64,000 nucleotides of DNA, taken from positions 103,260,358 to 103,324,357 of the forward strand of contig NC_088782.1 of NCBI RefSeq assembly GCF_958450345.1, read 5' to 3'. The notes below the pieces were generated by a model. That model made no database searches. It saw only the letters and a program-made list of their open reading frames with translations, and was not told where the DNA came from. How positions within the stretch are numbered: position 1 is the first letter of the stretch; each line of letters starts with the position of its first letter. Positions 1-12,298 of this stretch are shown here, one piece after another. Origin of the DNA: Calliphora vicina. Its lineage: Eukaryota > Arthropoda > Insecta > Diptera > Calliphoridae. The position numbers and the translations under genes were made by a program.

Positions 1-300
1 GAGTTTGTTTGTATATACAAGTATTTATACGATTGTGTGGGTACAAATTGTTTGTGTGTATGAGAATGTGTATTGCCTTAATCATTCATTTACTACACAA
101 TATTGTTGTAATTAAATTAGAGCAACACTTTTCATTAGTTCGTTTGTTCACCAACACCTCCCCGTCCCAGTTCCCGCCACTTCTATACACTCTAAACATA
201 ATTGTCTGTCTGTCTTTCAACTGTCCTCCTCCTTATTGTAGTCAGTCCTCAAAGCTAGTGTTCCCAGTGTTGATTTTATATTAATTGTTGGTTGTTTAGA

Positions 301-345
301 TGGCTGTATGGTTGAATGGATGGCTGGCTGGCTGGATGGCTGACT
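301..345. repeat. Degenerate (GGCT/GGAT) microsatellite
   Basis: A run of TGGCTGGCTGGCTGGATGGC type, interrupted by GGAT variants. A related complementary (CCAG)n tract occurs at 56679-56711. Confidence 0.7.
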
Positions 346-763
346 AGTTGGTTGCTTCATTCGGTTGATAGTTAATGGCATAACAACCTGTGATAATGTG
401 TTGGTAACAATATGGGGTTGCATAATGAATGAAAATGAAGTGTTAGTTAGTTTTTGTATGAGCACGATTTCAGTTTAGTGCTTTTATAATTAAAAATATG
501 GATGCAAGTACGTGTATATGTTGTAGTATGTTTCTAAATAACTTTAATTTTTTTTCGCATGTCCTTTAACAAAGTGATTAGCCATAATACATAGTAATGA
601 GTATATGTATCATAGATGCTGTTGCAGGATTATTAATTTTTTTTTGTTTGTTTTGGTAAACCCTTAATGGAATTTAAATCCAACTTCGTTATGATTTAAT
701 AAAGAAGATTAAAATGTCTAAGGACTGTGTAGGTATGTATAAGTAATATTAATTGGGAATTTA

Positions 764-777
764 ATTAATCATACGCT
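764..777 (+). other. Dispersed motif, 13 of 14 match to ATTAATCATACGCC
   Basis: ATTAATCATACGCT, preceded by TTA. It matches the exact 14-mers at 19198, 43638 and 57471 except for the last base. It lies outside the neighbouring hAT element. Function unknown. Confidence 0.4.
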
Positions 778-1309
778 GGATTTACATGTAAACAGAAGAG
801 GTGAAACTTGGAAAAGTTTATTTAGTGCAAAAACGTACTAAAATGGGATTAATAATGACAAACTATAAAACAAAATTTGTATTAGTATTAAATTTATGTA
901 TCGAAATAACATTTATGTGCATTTTAATTTAATTTTAAATCATAAACACACATTTTCATGTGTCAAACTTTTTGATGATGACCAGGGAAACCAAAATATG
1001 CAAATGCATGTTTTTTCTGGTGAGTCTAATGAGCACATGGATAAGATATTTACACGTTTCAGAACTATTTAAGAATTTTGGCATCGATTTGTTAGTGCAT
1101 ATTTTTGCATATTTTACCCTTAAATACATATTTTTGCATATATTTGTTTTAAGAGCATATTTATGTCATACTTTGCGTTTTTAGAGCATATTTTACTGTT
1201 TAATAGCATATTTTGAGTTTATCAAAAACAAATTTTGTCTTACTTATTTTTCGCTGTTGTGTTACAGGTTTTTACTTCCTTTGTTTAAAATTCAAAATTG
1301 AAAAATAGA

Positions 1310-1521
1310 TGGCTTTTAACCAAAAAAAAAAATTTAAAAAACAGAAAATTTTTTTTTTTAAATTTAAAATAACAATTCGAAAAAAATTTTTATTCAAAAA
1401 ATGAAAAAACTAAAAAAAAATTTTTGTTCACCTAAAAATATTTAAATTTTTTATTTTGAAGTATAATTAGGTGAAGGGTATATATGATTCGGCACAGCCG
1501 AATATAGCTCTCTTACTTGTT
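1310..1521 (+). mobile_element. DINE-1-like Helentron, 3' fragment
   Basis: An A/T-homopolymer-rich stretch is followed by the family's 3' terminus: GAAGGGTATAT, the GCACAGCCGAATATAG stretch, then CTTACTTGTTTT. The same end occurs at 7688, 32459 and, inverted, at 11842 and 49945. Only the 3' part is present. It interrupts the hAT element. Confidence 0.75.
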
Positions 1522-1626
1522 TTAATATAAAATAAGCACTATTTTAATAATAGCTCCATCTAAATATCAAATTTTAGTTCTAATTCAAACTTAACCGTTC
1601 TAAGTGTTAAAGAAATATTCTCTTTT

Positions 1627-1761
1627 AAATTTGCTCCTGTAACAACAGTTGATGTCGAAAGAACATTTTCTATGTTTAAAAATGTTTTCAGACCCAATAG
1701 ACAACGATTTTTATTTGAAAATTTAAGTAAATTTTTTTTGGTTAAAAATTATGTAAAAGTT
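1627..1761 (+). pseudogene. hAT transposase C-terminal dimerisation remnant
   Basis: This open stretch of 45 codons has no start codon of its own. It encodes VTTVDVERTFSMFKNVFRPN and then RQRFLFENLSKFF. The pattern of a Ser/Thr-x-D-V-E-R-x-F-S block followed by an R-x-x-R/Q-x-x-L-x-x-E-N-L block is the conserved C-terminal dimerisation domain of hAT transposases. The rest of the gene, including the zinc finger and the catalytic acidic residues, is missing from this copy; a mid-domain relic survives in the sister element at 33970-34530. It cannot make a working transposase. The family call rests on motif recognition plus the hAT-type ends around it. Confidence 0.8.
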
Positions 1762-1879
1762 TGTTTTTTTAAGAGCATATTTTTTAAATTTTAAGAGCAT
1801 ATTTTAAAGTTTTTACTGCATATTTAAAGCGCCTAAAACGCTTTTTTTAGAGCATATTTCCGGTTTCCCTGATGATGAC

Positions 1880-2463
1880 ACTTCTTTAGAAAAGGTAGTT
1901 TTTAATAATATTTTCAACAAAAACTCTTAGAGCAAGGATGGAGCCGCGACTTTTGAGTTTGTTGAAAACAAAAAAAAAATAGTTTCGATATCGCCCTTTA
2001 TAAAAAACTTTATCTCGGAGTATCTAAAGGTAGCTCCATTCAATAACAAGTGCTATAGTTTGTTGGCTACTGTAATAATATCTAAAACGTAGTGTTAAAA
2101 AGGTTCCAATTTCAGTTAGCAGAAGAAATACCTCTGTAAGCCATATTCCCTTTGTTTATTTAAACCGGCTGTAATACAAAATTCAACATGGATCCCTTTG
2201 TGATATTCGGGGATCCGGTTTAACAGTAATGAGTTTTAATTCATACCATTAAATTGTACGAATGAAAAGTTAAAAGTTAAAGTTTGTGGTCATTTTAACC
2301 CCAAGTGCCATTAGGGGTTAATTTCCATTTGAAAATATCTCTTATAGTTTTTCCGTACCTGCGATTTAAATTTTGAAATTTTTCTTATTTAAAGATAGCG
2401 AAATGCTATTTATTTTTAGGCCGATTTTGATGAAATTTTGAAGAAAAATTTTGAAATTTTGAA
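1880..2463. other. AT-rich non-coding DNA
   Basis: No gene seen. A short palindrome at 2295-2321 (TTAACCCC facing GGGGTTAA) resembles a collapsed TTAA-flanked MITE, but it is too short to classify. Confidence 0.5.
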
Positions 2464-2531
2464 GAAAAATATAACATGAAGTCTAGTATTTATAATAACA
2501 GATAAATACTAGACTTCATGTTATATTTTTC
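2464..2531. repeat. Perfect 30-bp inverted repeat with 8-nt loop
   Basis: Arms 2464-2493 and 2502-2531 are exact reverse complements over 30 bp, with loop AATAACAG. The right arm abuts the point where homology to repeat X starts (2532), so the palindrome sits on a rearrangement breakpoint. Confidence 0.95.
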
Positions 2532-2760
2532 TAGTGGCCTGAGACACATTAATGGCCTGGGGAATTTTTAAAAACTTTAAAATTTTTTGACCAATTTCTA
2601 ATTTTTATATCTCATTAGAACGACAATTACGTACACATTTCTATTCTTTTAAAATAAATTGCAAAAGTAATTTTTTAATGGCAAAATTTTTACAAATACT
2701 GAGAAAAAAAATGCATTTTTTGTAAATGCATCTCAAAACTTCTGAGGGCTTGCACGTCTT
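2532..2760 (+). repeat. Repeat X, copy 1
   Basis: Shares blocks such as ACGACAATTACGTACACATT and GGCAAAATTTTTACAAA with 22025-22260 (same strand) and 46060-46442 (opposite strand). No coding potential. Copies 1 and 2 each lie next to a LOA-type LINE fragment. Confidence 0.75.
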
Positions 2761-2820
2761 AACCCCAACTGAGTTACATAATATTTTTTCAGGATAATTT
2801 TTTTACCAATCTTCTCCAAA

Positions 2821-3920
2821 TTGGGGGTGAGAGTGGCCAAAATCCAACTTTCATTTATTAAGGACCACCCTATTATACCTACACGGTGGATGAGATGTAG
2901 AGTCGTCTTCATTCCGAAGGGAGGCTTGAAAATGGCCATTCCACTCATCTCTAAATCCGCCTATACCAATGGTAGATCTGTGGAAACAGATTTACATTCA
3001 CTAGTCGGCTCCATTAAAGAGTCGCTATCACATAAGTAGTAATCACTTGTTGCCTTTCTCGATACAGAAGATGCTTTTAATAATGTCCGGCCCAATGCTG
3101 TCCTATCTGTGATGGATGGACTTGGTATTGACCTATGTATACGCCAAATTGTCGACAAGATATGCGGTTATAGAGTTAAATGTGCTACGTTAGGTGATAT
3201 TAGTGTCTCAAAGGTGCTTAAAGTGGAACAGCACCGGTAGGTGTACTATCACCACTTCTGTTGAACATGACCATGAATACGCTGCTGCTCGAAATGGATA
3301 GCAGAATGATACGCTAACGACGTTACGGTATTAATATCTGGATACAATATCTAGCTGTATGGAATCTGCATTAACTACACGGAGTGGAGTTTTTCGTGTG
3401 GACTTAGTGTGAACCCCCAAAATATGGAACTGGTTTTCTTCATTAGGAGATACAATATCGATGAATTTAGAGCACCTGGACTGAATTTTAACTGGTTGAG
3501 AATTATGGGACAAAATACTACTTCAGGCTACCTAACTTCAGCACTGCTCTTTAGGCGGAAATTACTGCTATAAAACTTACATCCAATTGGCTGAGGTGTT
3601 ATCGAATATCTGGAGATATATGTATATATATTTACTAATAGCAAGGCTGCCGTTAACGGAATAGCGGATGTGTTAACGACATCTAGGTTAACCGAGGAAT
3701 GCAGGGTAATTGTATAGCAGACGAAGTGGACAAAAGGAGTATGATGATGGATGAGAAGGCGATCGATCCCTTTTCTGGTATTTCCCTTACAAACTATAAG
3801 ATGGTTGTACAGCAGATAGTATATGAGACTGCACAGAACAGGTGGACTAATGAAACCAAGCCCGTTGCCGACGCCGGCAGGACGAATCTACTTTTAAAAA
3901 ATGTACAAATGACTCCATAG
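2821..3920 (+). pseudogene. LINE ORF2 relic (RT, RNase H and C-terminus), LOA/R1-like
   Basis: Pieces in different frames read as one non-LTR retrotransposon polyprotein. The RT fingers appear as CRVVFIPKGG, then YTNGRSVETDLHSLVGSIKE (about 2950-3030). RT motif A appears as FLDTEDAFNNV (about 3055-3090) and the B-like PVGVLSPLLLN near 3235. There is a palm/thumb piece (about 3390-3500) and an RNase H piece with FTNSKAAVNG (about 3630-3665). The stretch GNCIADEV to 3920 is the end of RNase H. Frameshifts, stops and a missing YADD motif show it is dead. The encoded enzyme would nick target DNA and reverse-transcribe its own RNA. RNase H after RT excludes many clades and fits LOA, R1 or I; LOA is my best guess. 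A related 3' end is at 20732-21899. Confidence 0.8.
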
Positions 3921-5035
3921 GGTTTGTGTTTACTGAATGTGTTCAATATCGGAAGACACAAGACTAAAACCTTGTATTTTTTCTGTGCTCCTTGGTGGAA
4001 TTCCTAATACATTTATTGTCACATCCAAAAAATAGTAGTAAACCTTTCTTTTCCAAATGTGATAATTTGACTATATTATACTTGATTGCTGTCACAAAGT
4101 TTAACATAAATAAAACCATAAAATTCCCTTTAAATCACATGCATACAACTGAAAAGTGACATTATTTATACGTGATTTTCTTTCGAATAAAATTTTGTCT
4201 GCACTTCAATTCCCAGTTAGCAAACAAAGTATAACAATGGAGATAAATTCTGTTTAATAAAAAAGTCATGTCAAACAAAATCAAAAGAAATGTAAATTTT
4301 TAGCGTAAACATGTTTACAAAAAAACTCACATAAATAAATTAAACTTCAAACTCTCAATTTTGCATACAAACAGCCTTTACATTGTGTGTGAAAATATAA
4401 GAAAACAATGACGAAACGTCTAAATAAAATTGTAATTTTGCAACATTTTGTTTCAATTCAATGTGAGATTTTATTTTAGTTTAACTTTAAGTAACTTACG
4501 CATGAGTGACGTATTCACATACAAAGTTGATTGCGTAAACAACACATTCAAAATGTACCATCACACCACATGATTGTCACTCAAATAAATACATACTTAT
4601 GTATAAATACGCACGCCCTCAAATCAGACGCACGTACACATTAGGATGGCTCTTATTTTGCTCTTATTGGAATTTTTGATGCTCCCATATAAAAACGTAA
4701 TTCAGCAATTTAATATTGGAAAATAGGTAACGAAATGTATTTTTAAGACAATGCTTTAATTAATTTGTGACCAAAAACTTAATTTCCCGAAATTCGGCAA
4801 TTTCATATTTGTCCCCACGCTCAACCATAATAGGTACAAAAATTAAAAATTTAATTTTTAATCCTTTTTTATTTAGATTTATTAGAATCGATGACAAGTT
4901 TTTTAATTTTTTAAAATTTTGAAAAAGTAAAATTTGGAATTTAAGATACGGGAATTACAAAACATGACCATAAAATTGTAAGCAATCAAAAATGTTCAAA
5001 TAATTTTACAAATTAAAAAAGTTCATCTATATAAA
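3921..5035. other. AT-rich non-coding DNA
   Basis: No gene or RNA gene seen. A short stretch at 4645-4690 (AGGATGGCTCTTATTTTG) resembles the left end of the element at 36403 but has no visible partner. Confidence 0.5.
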
Positions 5036-5365
5036 CCAGGAAATATGGCCCCAATGTGGATAACGAAAAATGCCCCCAAAAATAACACAGGGGCGATTTT
5101 GCATTTACTCAGAGATGAAAAAATGTCCCAACATAAGAAAATGTCCCAAAATAAGGAAATAAGACAAATTTTTGCACTCAGTAGTACGGCGAGCAACTAT
5201 TCGGTTTCGCAAAAACAGGTTTCTTTTCTTGGAGGCCTGCGGTCGCTCTTAGGGGCTTTCCCCTCCATAGAACTCCGCTGGCGGCTTCGGTATATAAAGC
5301 CTTTCTTGTAAATAAAGTATTAAAAATTAAAATATAAATATGTACTTAAATTATTTTTTAAATAT

Positions 5366-5467
5366 CATGGACATTATGTTACTCCAAAAGTGTCATTGTA
5401 TCCATGGACTTTACGACACATTTTGCATGAACATTATGACACTATACGAAATTTCATAATGTCCATG
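5366..5467. repeat. Short inverted repeat at the 5' junction of the TGTC tract
   Basis: CATGGACATTATG (5366-5378) faces CATAATGTCCATG (5455-5467), perfect over 13 bp. The tract begins 6 bp later. This sequence replaces the normal 5' half of the Helentron. Confidence 0.75.
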
Positions 5468-5471
5468 GACA

Positions 5472-7075
<1,604 letters not shown>

Positions 7076-7688
7076 TGAAATCAGTTTTCTGAAGACCCCA
7101 GATATCTTCGGGATCCAAATCTTCAATAATTCTGTCAGACATGCTTTCGAGAATTTTGCTATTTAAAATCAGCAAAATCGGTCCACAAATGGCTGAGATA
7201 TGAGGAAAAAACCAAGACTACCTCGATTTTTGACCTATTTTTTTACTTATATCTGGATTACTAAGACATTAATATAGACAATATGGATATCTAATGATAG
7301 ATATTTCAAAGACATTTGCAAACGTCTTATATAAGACCATAGTAAGTTGGACCTACAATGGGTCAAAATCGGGAAAAAATTTTGAACCCGAATTTTTTTT
7401 TTTTTTTTAAAAAATTTAAAAAACAAAAAAAAAATTTTTAAATTTAAAAAAAAAAAAAATTTTTAAATTTAAAAAAAAAAAAATTTTTTAAATTTAAAAA
7501 AAAAAAATTTTAAATTTAAAAAAAAAATTTTAAATAACAATCGAAAAATTTTTTTTTTCAAAAAATTCAAAAAACAACTGGAAAAAAATTAAATTTTGTT
7601 TACCTAAAAATATTTAAAATTTTGAAGTATAATTTGGTGAAGGGTATATAAGATTCGGCACAGCCGAATATAGCACTCTTACTTGTTT
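7076..7688 (+). mobile_element. DINE-1-like Helentron, 3' half
   Basis: Starts TGAAATCAGTTTTCTG right after the TGTC tract and ends with the hairpin-forming TTCGGCACAGCCGAA and the terminal CTTACTTGTTT. Over its first part it matches the complete copy at 31801 onwards almost base for base; the A/T-homopolymer region near 7386-7550 differs in length. The 5' half (TATACCCTTCACC end) is absent. Non-autonomous. Confidence 0.85.
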
Positions 7689-7958
7689 GTTTATGCTTAG
7701 TTTTTATATTCGACTTATTTTAAAGAATTGTTCACTTACTTCATAAAATGTTTACTATAATTTTTTTGGAATAAACAATTCTCAAAACTTTAAATTAGAA
7801 CTTGTTCATTGGTGGTCAAAACTATTTTTGGGGTGAAATTTCATATATATATTTGGGCCAATTTTTCATAAAGAAGAATTACCCAGAATTTGGGATCATC
7901 TTTCATTTCAGAAATTGGGGGCATTTTTCGTTTTCCACTTTGGGACCATATTTCCTGG

Positions 7959-8457
7959 GGCCATAATTCGCAGCACCATCCTGAACATGAGCTCCCAACC
8001 AGTTTCATTAGAAAGGCAATTATGTGAAGATGATTTTAGACACCTAACACCATTCGGTCCCTATTCGAATTTTCCCATACAACATTTTTTCCCAATTTTT
8101 ATATTTTGAAAATTTGTATGATTTTTGAAAATTCGAAATTTAAGATGGTAAAAATGGGTAAAATCCGCATCATCTCCAGTATTAATAAATCTAGCACCAA
8201 AAGTCCAACTCAATCTGAAATTAGGCAAAAAATAAGTGGATAAGTATGTGATACTTTTCTATTGTTTTACTTTAAATGTATAAAACACCGAGTTTTGGTA
8301 CTTTTTTGAATCCCATTCCTCAGTACTTTTTAAAACATAATGGTTCCTGGACTAATTTTCCTTGCTAATTCGAAAATGAATTTTGTTTATTCTATCGTGT
8401 TCGAAATCCTATATATTAGTTTCAGTTTTCGGTTTCAACTCGGACAAGTATATTTAA
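7959..8457. other. AT-rich non-coding DNA
   Basis: No gene, RNA gene or clear element end seen. Confidence 0.5.
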
Positions 8458-8591
8458 GGAGCCGCAGAACAAAAGGTACTTTTTTGAAAATTTAAAAATT
8501 TTGGGAAATTGATCTTTTCTGGAAGATTTTTAACCCAAATATTATAAAAATACCAAAAAAATAGAAAAAGTACATTTTGTTCTGCTGCTCC
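8458..8591. repeat. Small hairpin MITE-like element (134 bp)
   Basis: Arms 8458-8484 and 8565-8591 are reverse complements with 2 mismatches in 27 bp (GGAGC.GCAGAACAAAA). No protein and no clear target duplication. Confidence 0.7.
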
Positions 8592-8652
8592 TCATTTCTA
8601 CTTTAGTAAAAACTGAATGGTTAACAATGAAAATTAAAAAATAATTTCATTA

Positions 8653-10163
8653 AGGGTCCTCATGTAAACGCTTAAAAGCCTCGCAAACTGTGCAATCTGT
8701 GCATTTTTACACTCTCGCAAATGAAATGTCAAAAAATGTATGGAAATTCGTTTGCACAACTCCGATAAGTTTGCGCGACAATTTAGACTCGCAAACTTGA
8801 ATTTATTGTGCATTTGATGAATCAGCTGCTTTTGTTTACTTTTATTTATCTATATATATAAAAGTGAATGTGTGTCTATATGTATGTATGTTTATTATTA
8901 TTAGTTTGGGATCTATAGACGGCTAAACGGCTGAACCGATTTGCTTGAAATTTTTACAGTATATTTACGTATGTCTGGAAGGAGCTATAGGCTACTTTTT
9001 GTTTTGAAATTTGGGCGTGGTGCCTCCCATACAAAGTTAATTTTAAAAATCAAATATTTAAGAAACTATAATAGCTATAGTCCTCAAATTTTGCATGAGC
9101 AATTCCACTGTTTGTTTAAATATTTGCGGCAAAAATGGGAGTAGTAGCCACAGAGGGCGTGGCACCTCCCATATGATTATTATTTAAAAAATCTAACATA
9201 TGGGGATACAATAAGAGATAGAATCCATACATTTTGTACGGATATTCTACCATCAATTTTAATATTTAGGACAAGAATGGGCGGACTAAAATAGTGGGCG
9301 TGGCACCTTCCAAACAATCTAAATACTAAAATTCATATCTATCTGTATAATTGTAGTATGTAAAGCGTTCAAATTTTGTATGAACTACTTATTTACGCCA
9401 AAAATGGGCAAAATAGCAATAGTGGGCGTGGCACCTCCCATATATATGATGAAAAATTATATACAGGGACAGCTATAGCAGCTATCAATATTAATATTTA
9501 GTACTGAAATGCGCGGACTACCAAAAATATTAAGTAAATGTTAAAATTTGTATGTATACATTTGAAACCCTTATATATATATATATATAAAAGTCAATAT
9601 GTGTTTGTTTGTATGATTGTTTGCGTATTTGTAATGGCACTCAACTTACAGTAAGGCAATTAATGAACAACAAATTTGCGGACTAAATCTAGAAAATCCA
9701 TGTTTTTCACATGAACAGAAACTAATTTTAGATAGACTAAATATATTGTAAATCTTTACGGTACGGGTAGCGAAGCACACCGGGTTTTAGCTAGTAAGAA
9801 ATAAAAATCAAATAAAATATAAAAATTTTGTGCATGTGAAAATTGTGTAACTTTGGAACAGAATGATTGTATTAAATGACATTGTGTATGAAAACATTAA
9901 CCAACAGCTAGAACATAAACAAAGTCCTCCAAACTATGTATACCACCGTTTGTTCCAAAGATTTAACTTTCATTCAACATTTTAAAATTAAAATTTATAC
10001 AATTTTAAAAAAAATTATTAAAGCTTTTGTTGAATTTATGTATTTTTATTTGACAAATATAAATTTTCTGTATAAACTTGCACAAAATTGAAAAGGTGGG
10101 TTCATGAAACATGTCGCGCAAATTTGCACAAATGGGAAACTTAAGCGTTTAAATGAGTACCCT
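8653..10163. mobile_element. TIR element with TA target site (family T, copy 1)
   Basis: Termini AGGGTCCTCATGTAAACGC and, inverted, AGGGTACTCATTTAAACGC, flanked by TA on both sides (8651-8652 and 10164-10165). TA duplication suggests a Tc1/mariner-type non-autonomous element. Without the 946-bp Helitron at 8849-9794 it is 565 bp. A second copy, without the Helitron, is split across 51831-54629, and a left-end fragment lies at 63171-63219. No transposase. Confidence 0.85.
8849..9794 (+). mobile_element. Non-autonomous Helitron (946 bp)
   Basis: Begins TCTATATATATAAAAGTG and ends CACACCGGGTTTTAGCTAG: 5'-TC and CTAG-3' ends inserted between A (8848) and T (9795) with no duplication, as expected for Helitrons. 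The sister of the host element has the uninterrupted site at 54277/54278, which proves both boundaries. The interior holds four spaced units with GGGCGTGGCACCTCCCATA-like cores (near 9003, 9158, 9295 and 9424). No Rep or helicase gene. Confidence 0.95.
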
Positions 10164-10165
10164 TA

Positions 10166-10779
10166 TTATGTTTTTTCGCCAACAGAAGGATCATTTTGGA
10201 AGGGATAATTTAATAATTTTTAAAAAGAAAAGTCTTTTGAAGAAATATTCACACATGCATTAATATACCTGTCAATTTATAATAACGCTTAAATAAACAA
10301 TTTGATATTTAAGATGGTTTTTCTCTGCAGATCCATAAATTAGCTGATTTGTATAAATCAGCTGAATTCTTCACGATTATGACATTGTTCTTCTTCTGTA
10401 AAAAAATTTTGAATTTCTTAGCTGATTAAAAATTTTGTGCAGAAAGTTTTTCCTGGTATTACCAATAATTTCAGAAATCAGGCTTGACTTTGCGAATGAG
10501 CAATTTTGGCTCCGCAGACGGATGATGTCAACAAAATAAACCATCAAACTAAATTTTAGCTACCCGGTGAAGTCCTCATGTACAAATCGGTTGACACAGT
10601 TTTAGATAAGCAACAAGTCACCAACTACCCAATAGAGTTCTTTAACTCTTTGGAACCATCATACGCGATATTAACATCTGAAATTTAAAATTTCAGGTTT
10701 TTCGGATTCAAATCTCTCCCTATTTTTTTCAAATATATATTTCTTTATCAATAACAAATTTATTAGTATTCACAAAAAA
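10166..10779. other. AT-rich non-coding DNA
   Basis: No gene seen. A small palindrome, AGCTGATTTGTATAAATCAGCT, lies in this stretch near 10342. Confidence 0.5.
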
Positions 10780-10782
10780 TAA

Positions 10783-11723
10783 CACTCTGCTACAAAATGA
10801 CACTTTTTGTCAGAACTTGAAAAGCGACCTAATGGGGGTTATAGGCCTAGGTGAGGACATACTAAAACCGTTTTCAACGATTTTGAAACACCCTCAAAAT
10901 GTTGAGTTATTTTGGAAAAACTGTTTAGGGTAGGTCGTAGTACATTACTAACTCTAACTCACACATTTTTAGATCGATTTCAAAATTTTAAACAATTATG
11001 AATAGATAAAGAATTGAGCTTTCATTTTATGTAGGCACAAAATGTATAATCCAATAATTGTTTAAGTATTTATAAAAAGTTTAAAATTTTTTCTTATCTT
11101 CTTCGTAATTGAACAATAGTTATTTTAAATTTTTTCTATAAAAACCAAATTTTTTTTGCACAGTGTTTTAAAGACAATTTTATATAGACAAAAACGTGAC
11201 ATTACTTATTAAAATCGGTATATATTTTCAAAAGTTATTAAACTTTTTCGAAAAAAGTTCAAAAAAATTTACCTTGTAAATTAAAAATTTTACAAATATT
11301 TTTTTTGGATAGTTTTTTGTTTTTGTTATTCATATGCACTGGGGGAGAAAATACTAAAAAAGGTATTAATGAAAAGTTGAATAACTCGTACAGTTTTCAT
11401 CCGATTTGAAAAATTAAAACCATGTCTTGTTAAGAACTAAATTTTCTTAATAAATTGATATACATTTTTATATCAATGTTTTTAGAAAATAATCAATGAA
11501 AAGCGACTAAAATCATAAAAGTTGATAAATTTTGTTTTGTTTTAAGATATTCTTAACAAAAAAATACTTATAACTTACAAATGTATCAATAAATGCATAT
11601 CATTTTTAATTGTAATCAGTTTTCTTTCCAAACTCGTTAAAAAAATTAAAATCGGACAAAAATTTACTGAGTTACAGGTTGATAAGGTCGTTTTCCAAGT
11701 TTTTTTTCCATCGTAGCACTGTG
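10783..11723. mobile_element. CAC-ended TIR element with 3-bp TAA duplication, copy 1
   Basis: Starts CACTCTGCTACAAAATG and ends GTAGCACTGTG, flanked by TAA at 10780-10782 and 11724-11726. A copy in inverted orientation with the same flanking TAA is at 42433-43461. CAC...GTG ends with a 3-bp duplication are compatible with Chapaev3-like or Harbinger-like elements. No transposase, so the superfamily is unresolved. Confidence 0.75.
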
Positions 11724-11841
11724 TAATTATTTCATATTTGGGAAGCTCTATAGAAGAACAACAATCTCAAAATTTGTATTACTGTGAGGTCCAGCGCCTT
11801 ACGAAGTAGACATATACTTTATGTAAACTTCATCATTTAAA

Positions 11842-12298
11842 AACAAGCAAATATACCCTTCACCAAATTATACTTCAAAATACAGATTTAAAATATTTTT
11901 AGGTAAACTAAATTTTTTTTTTTTCAAAGTTTTTTTTTTTAATTTAAAATTTTTTTATTTGGTGAAAAAAATAATCGGTTTAAAAAATATTTTTCCGATT
12001 TTGACCCATTGTAGGTCCTACTTACTATGGTCTTATATACGTCGATGCAAAGGTCTTCTATCTATCATTTGATATCCATATTGTCTATATTAATGACTTA
12101 GTAATCCAGATCAAAAATCGAGGTTGTCCTGATTTTTTCCTCATATCTCAGCCTTTTGTGGGCCGATTTTGATGATTTTAATAGGAAAATTCTCGAACGC
12201 AAGTAAGGATCCAGAATATATATACTTTATAGGGTCGGAAAATTATATTGTGGAAATTACAATCTTATATATACTCTCACTAAAATGAAGGGTATTAA
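11842..12298 (-). mobile_element. DINE-1-like Helentron lacking its microsatellite
   Basis: Reverse-strand copy running from the ACAAGCAAATATACCCTTCAC end to GAAGGGTATTA at 12298. It shares the blocks around GTCTATATTAATGACTTAGT and CCAGAATATATATACTTTAT with 31505-32459. Where that copy has the (GTCT)n core, this one passes directly from the 3' body to the 5' body near 12200, so the tract is deleted here. Confidence 0.8.

Larger units (their letters stand above)
1..974. other. AT-rich non-coding DNA
   Basis: No reading frame here resembles a known protein. The longest frames are under 100 codons and have low-complexity composition. The only structured parts are a degenerate GGCT/GGAT microsatellite near 301-345 and a copy of a recurring motif at 764-777. 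Confidence 0.6.
983..1871 (+). mobile_element. hAT transposon, deletion derivative (family A, copy 1)
   Basis: The element begins CAGGGAAACC and ends GGTTTCCCTG. It is flanked by an exact 8-bp target-site duplication, ATGATGAC (975-982 and 1872-1879), which is diagnostic of the hAT superfamily. Both ends carry many GCATATTTT-type subterminal repeats (about 1089-1220 and 1770-1860). At 889 bp it is too short to be autonomous. It keeps only the C-terminal dimerisation part of a transposase (1627-1761) and holds a Helentron 3' fragment (about 1310-1521). A second member of the family, on the other strand, is at 33595-35107. Confidence 0.9.

Noticed and set aside
7380..7550. Long A/T homopolymer zones as possible poly(A) tails of retrocopies
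   Set aside because: The same zone occurs inside every copy of the DINE-1-like Helentron, so it is part of that element.
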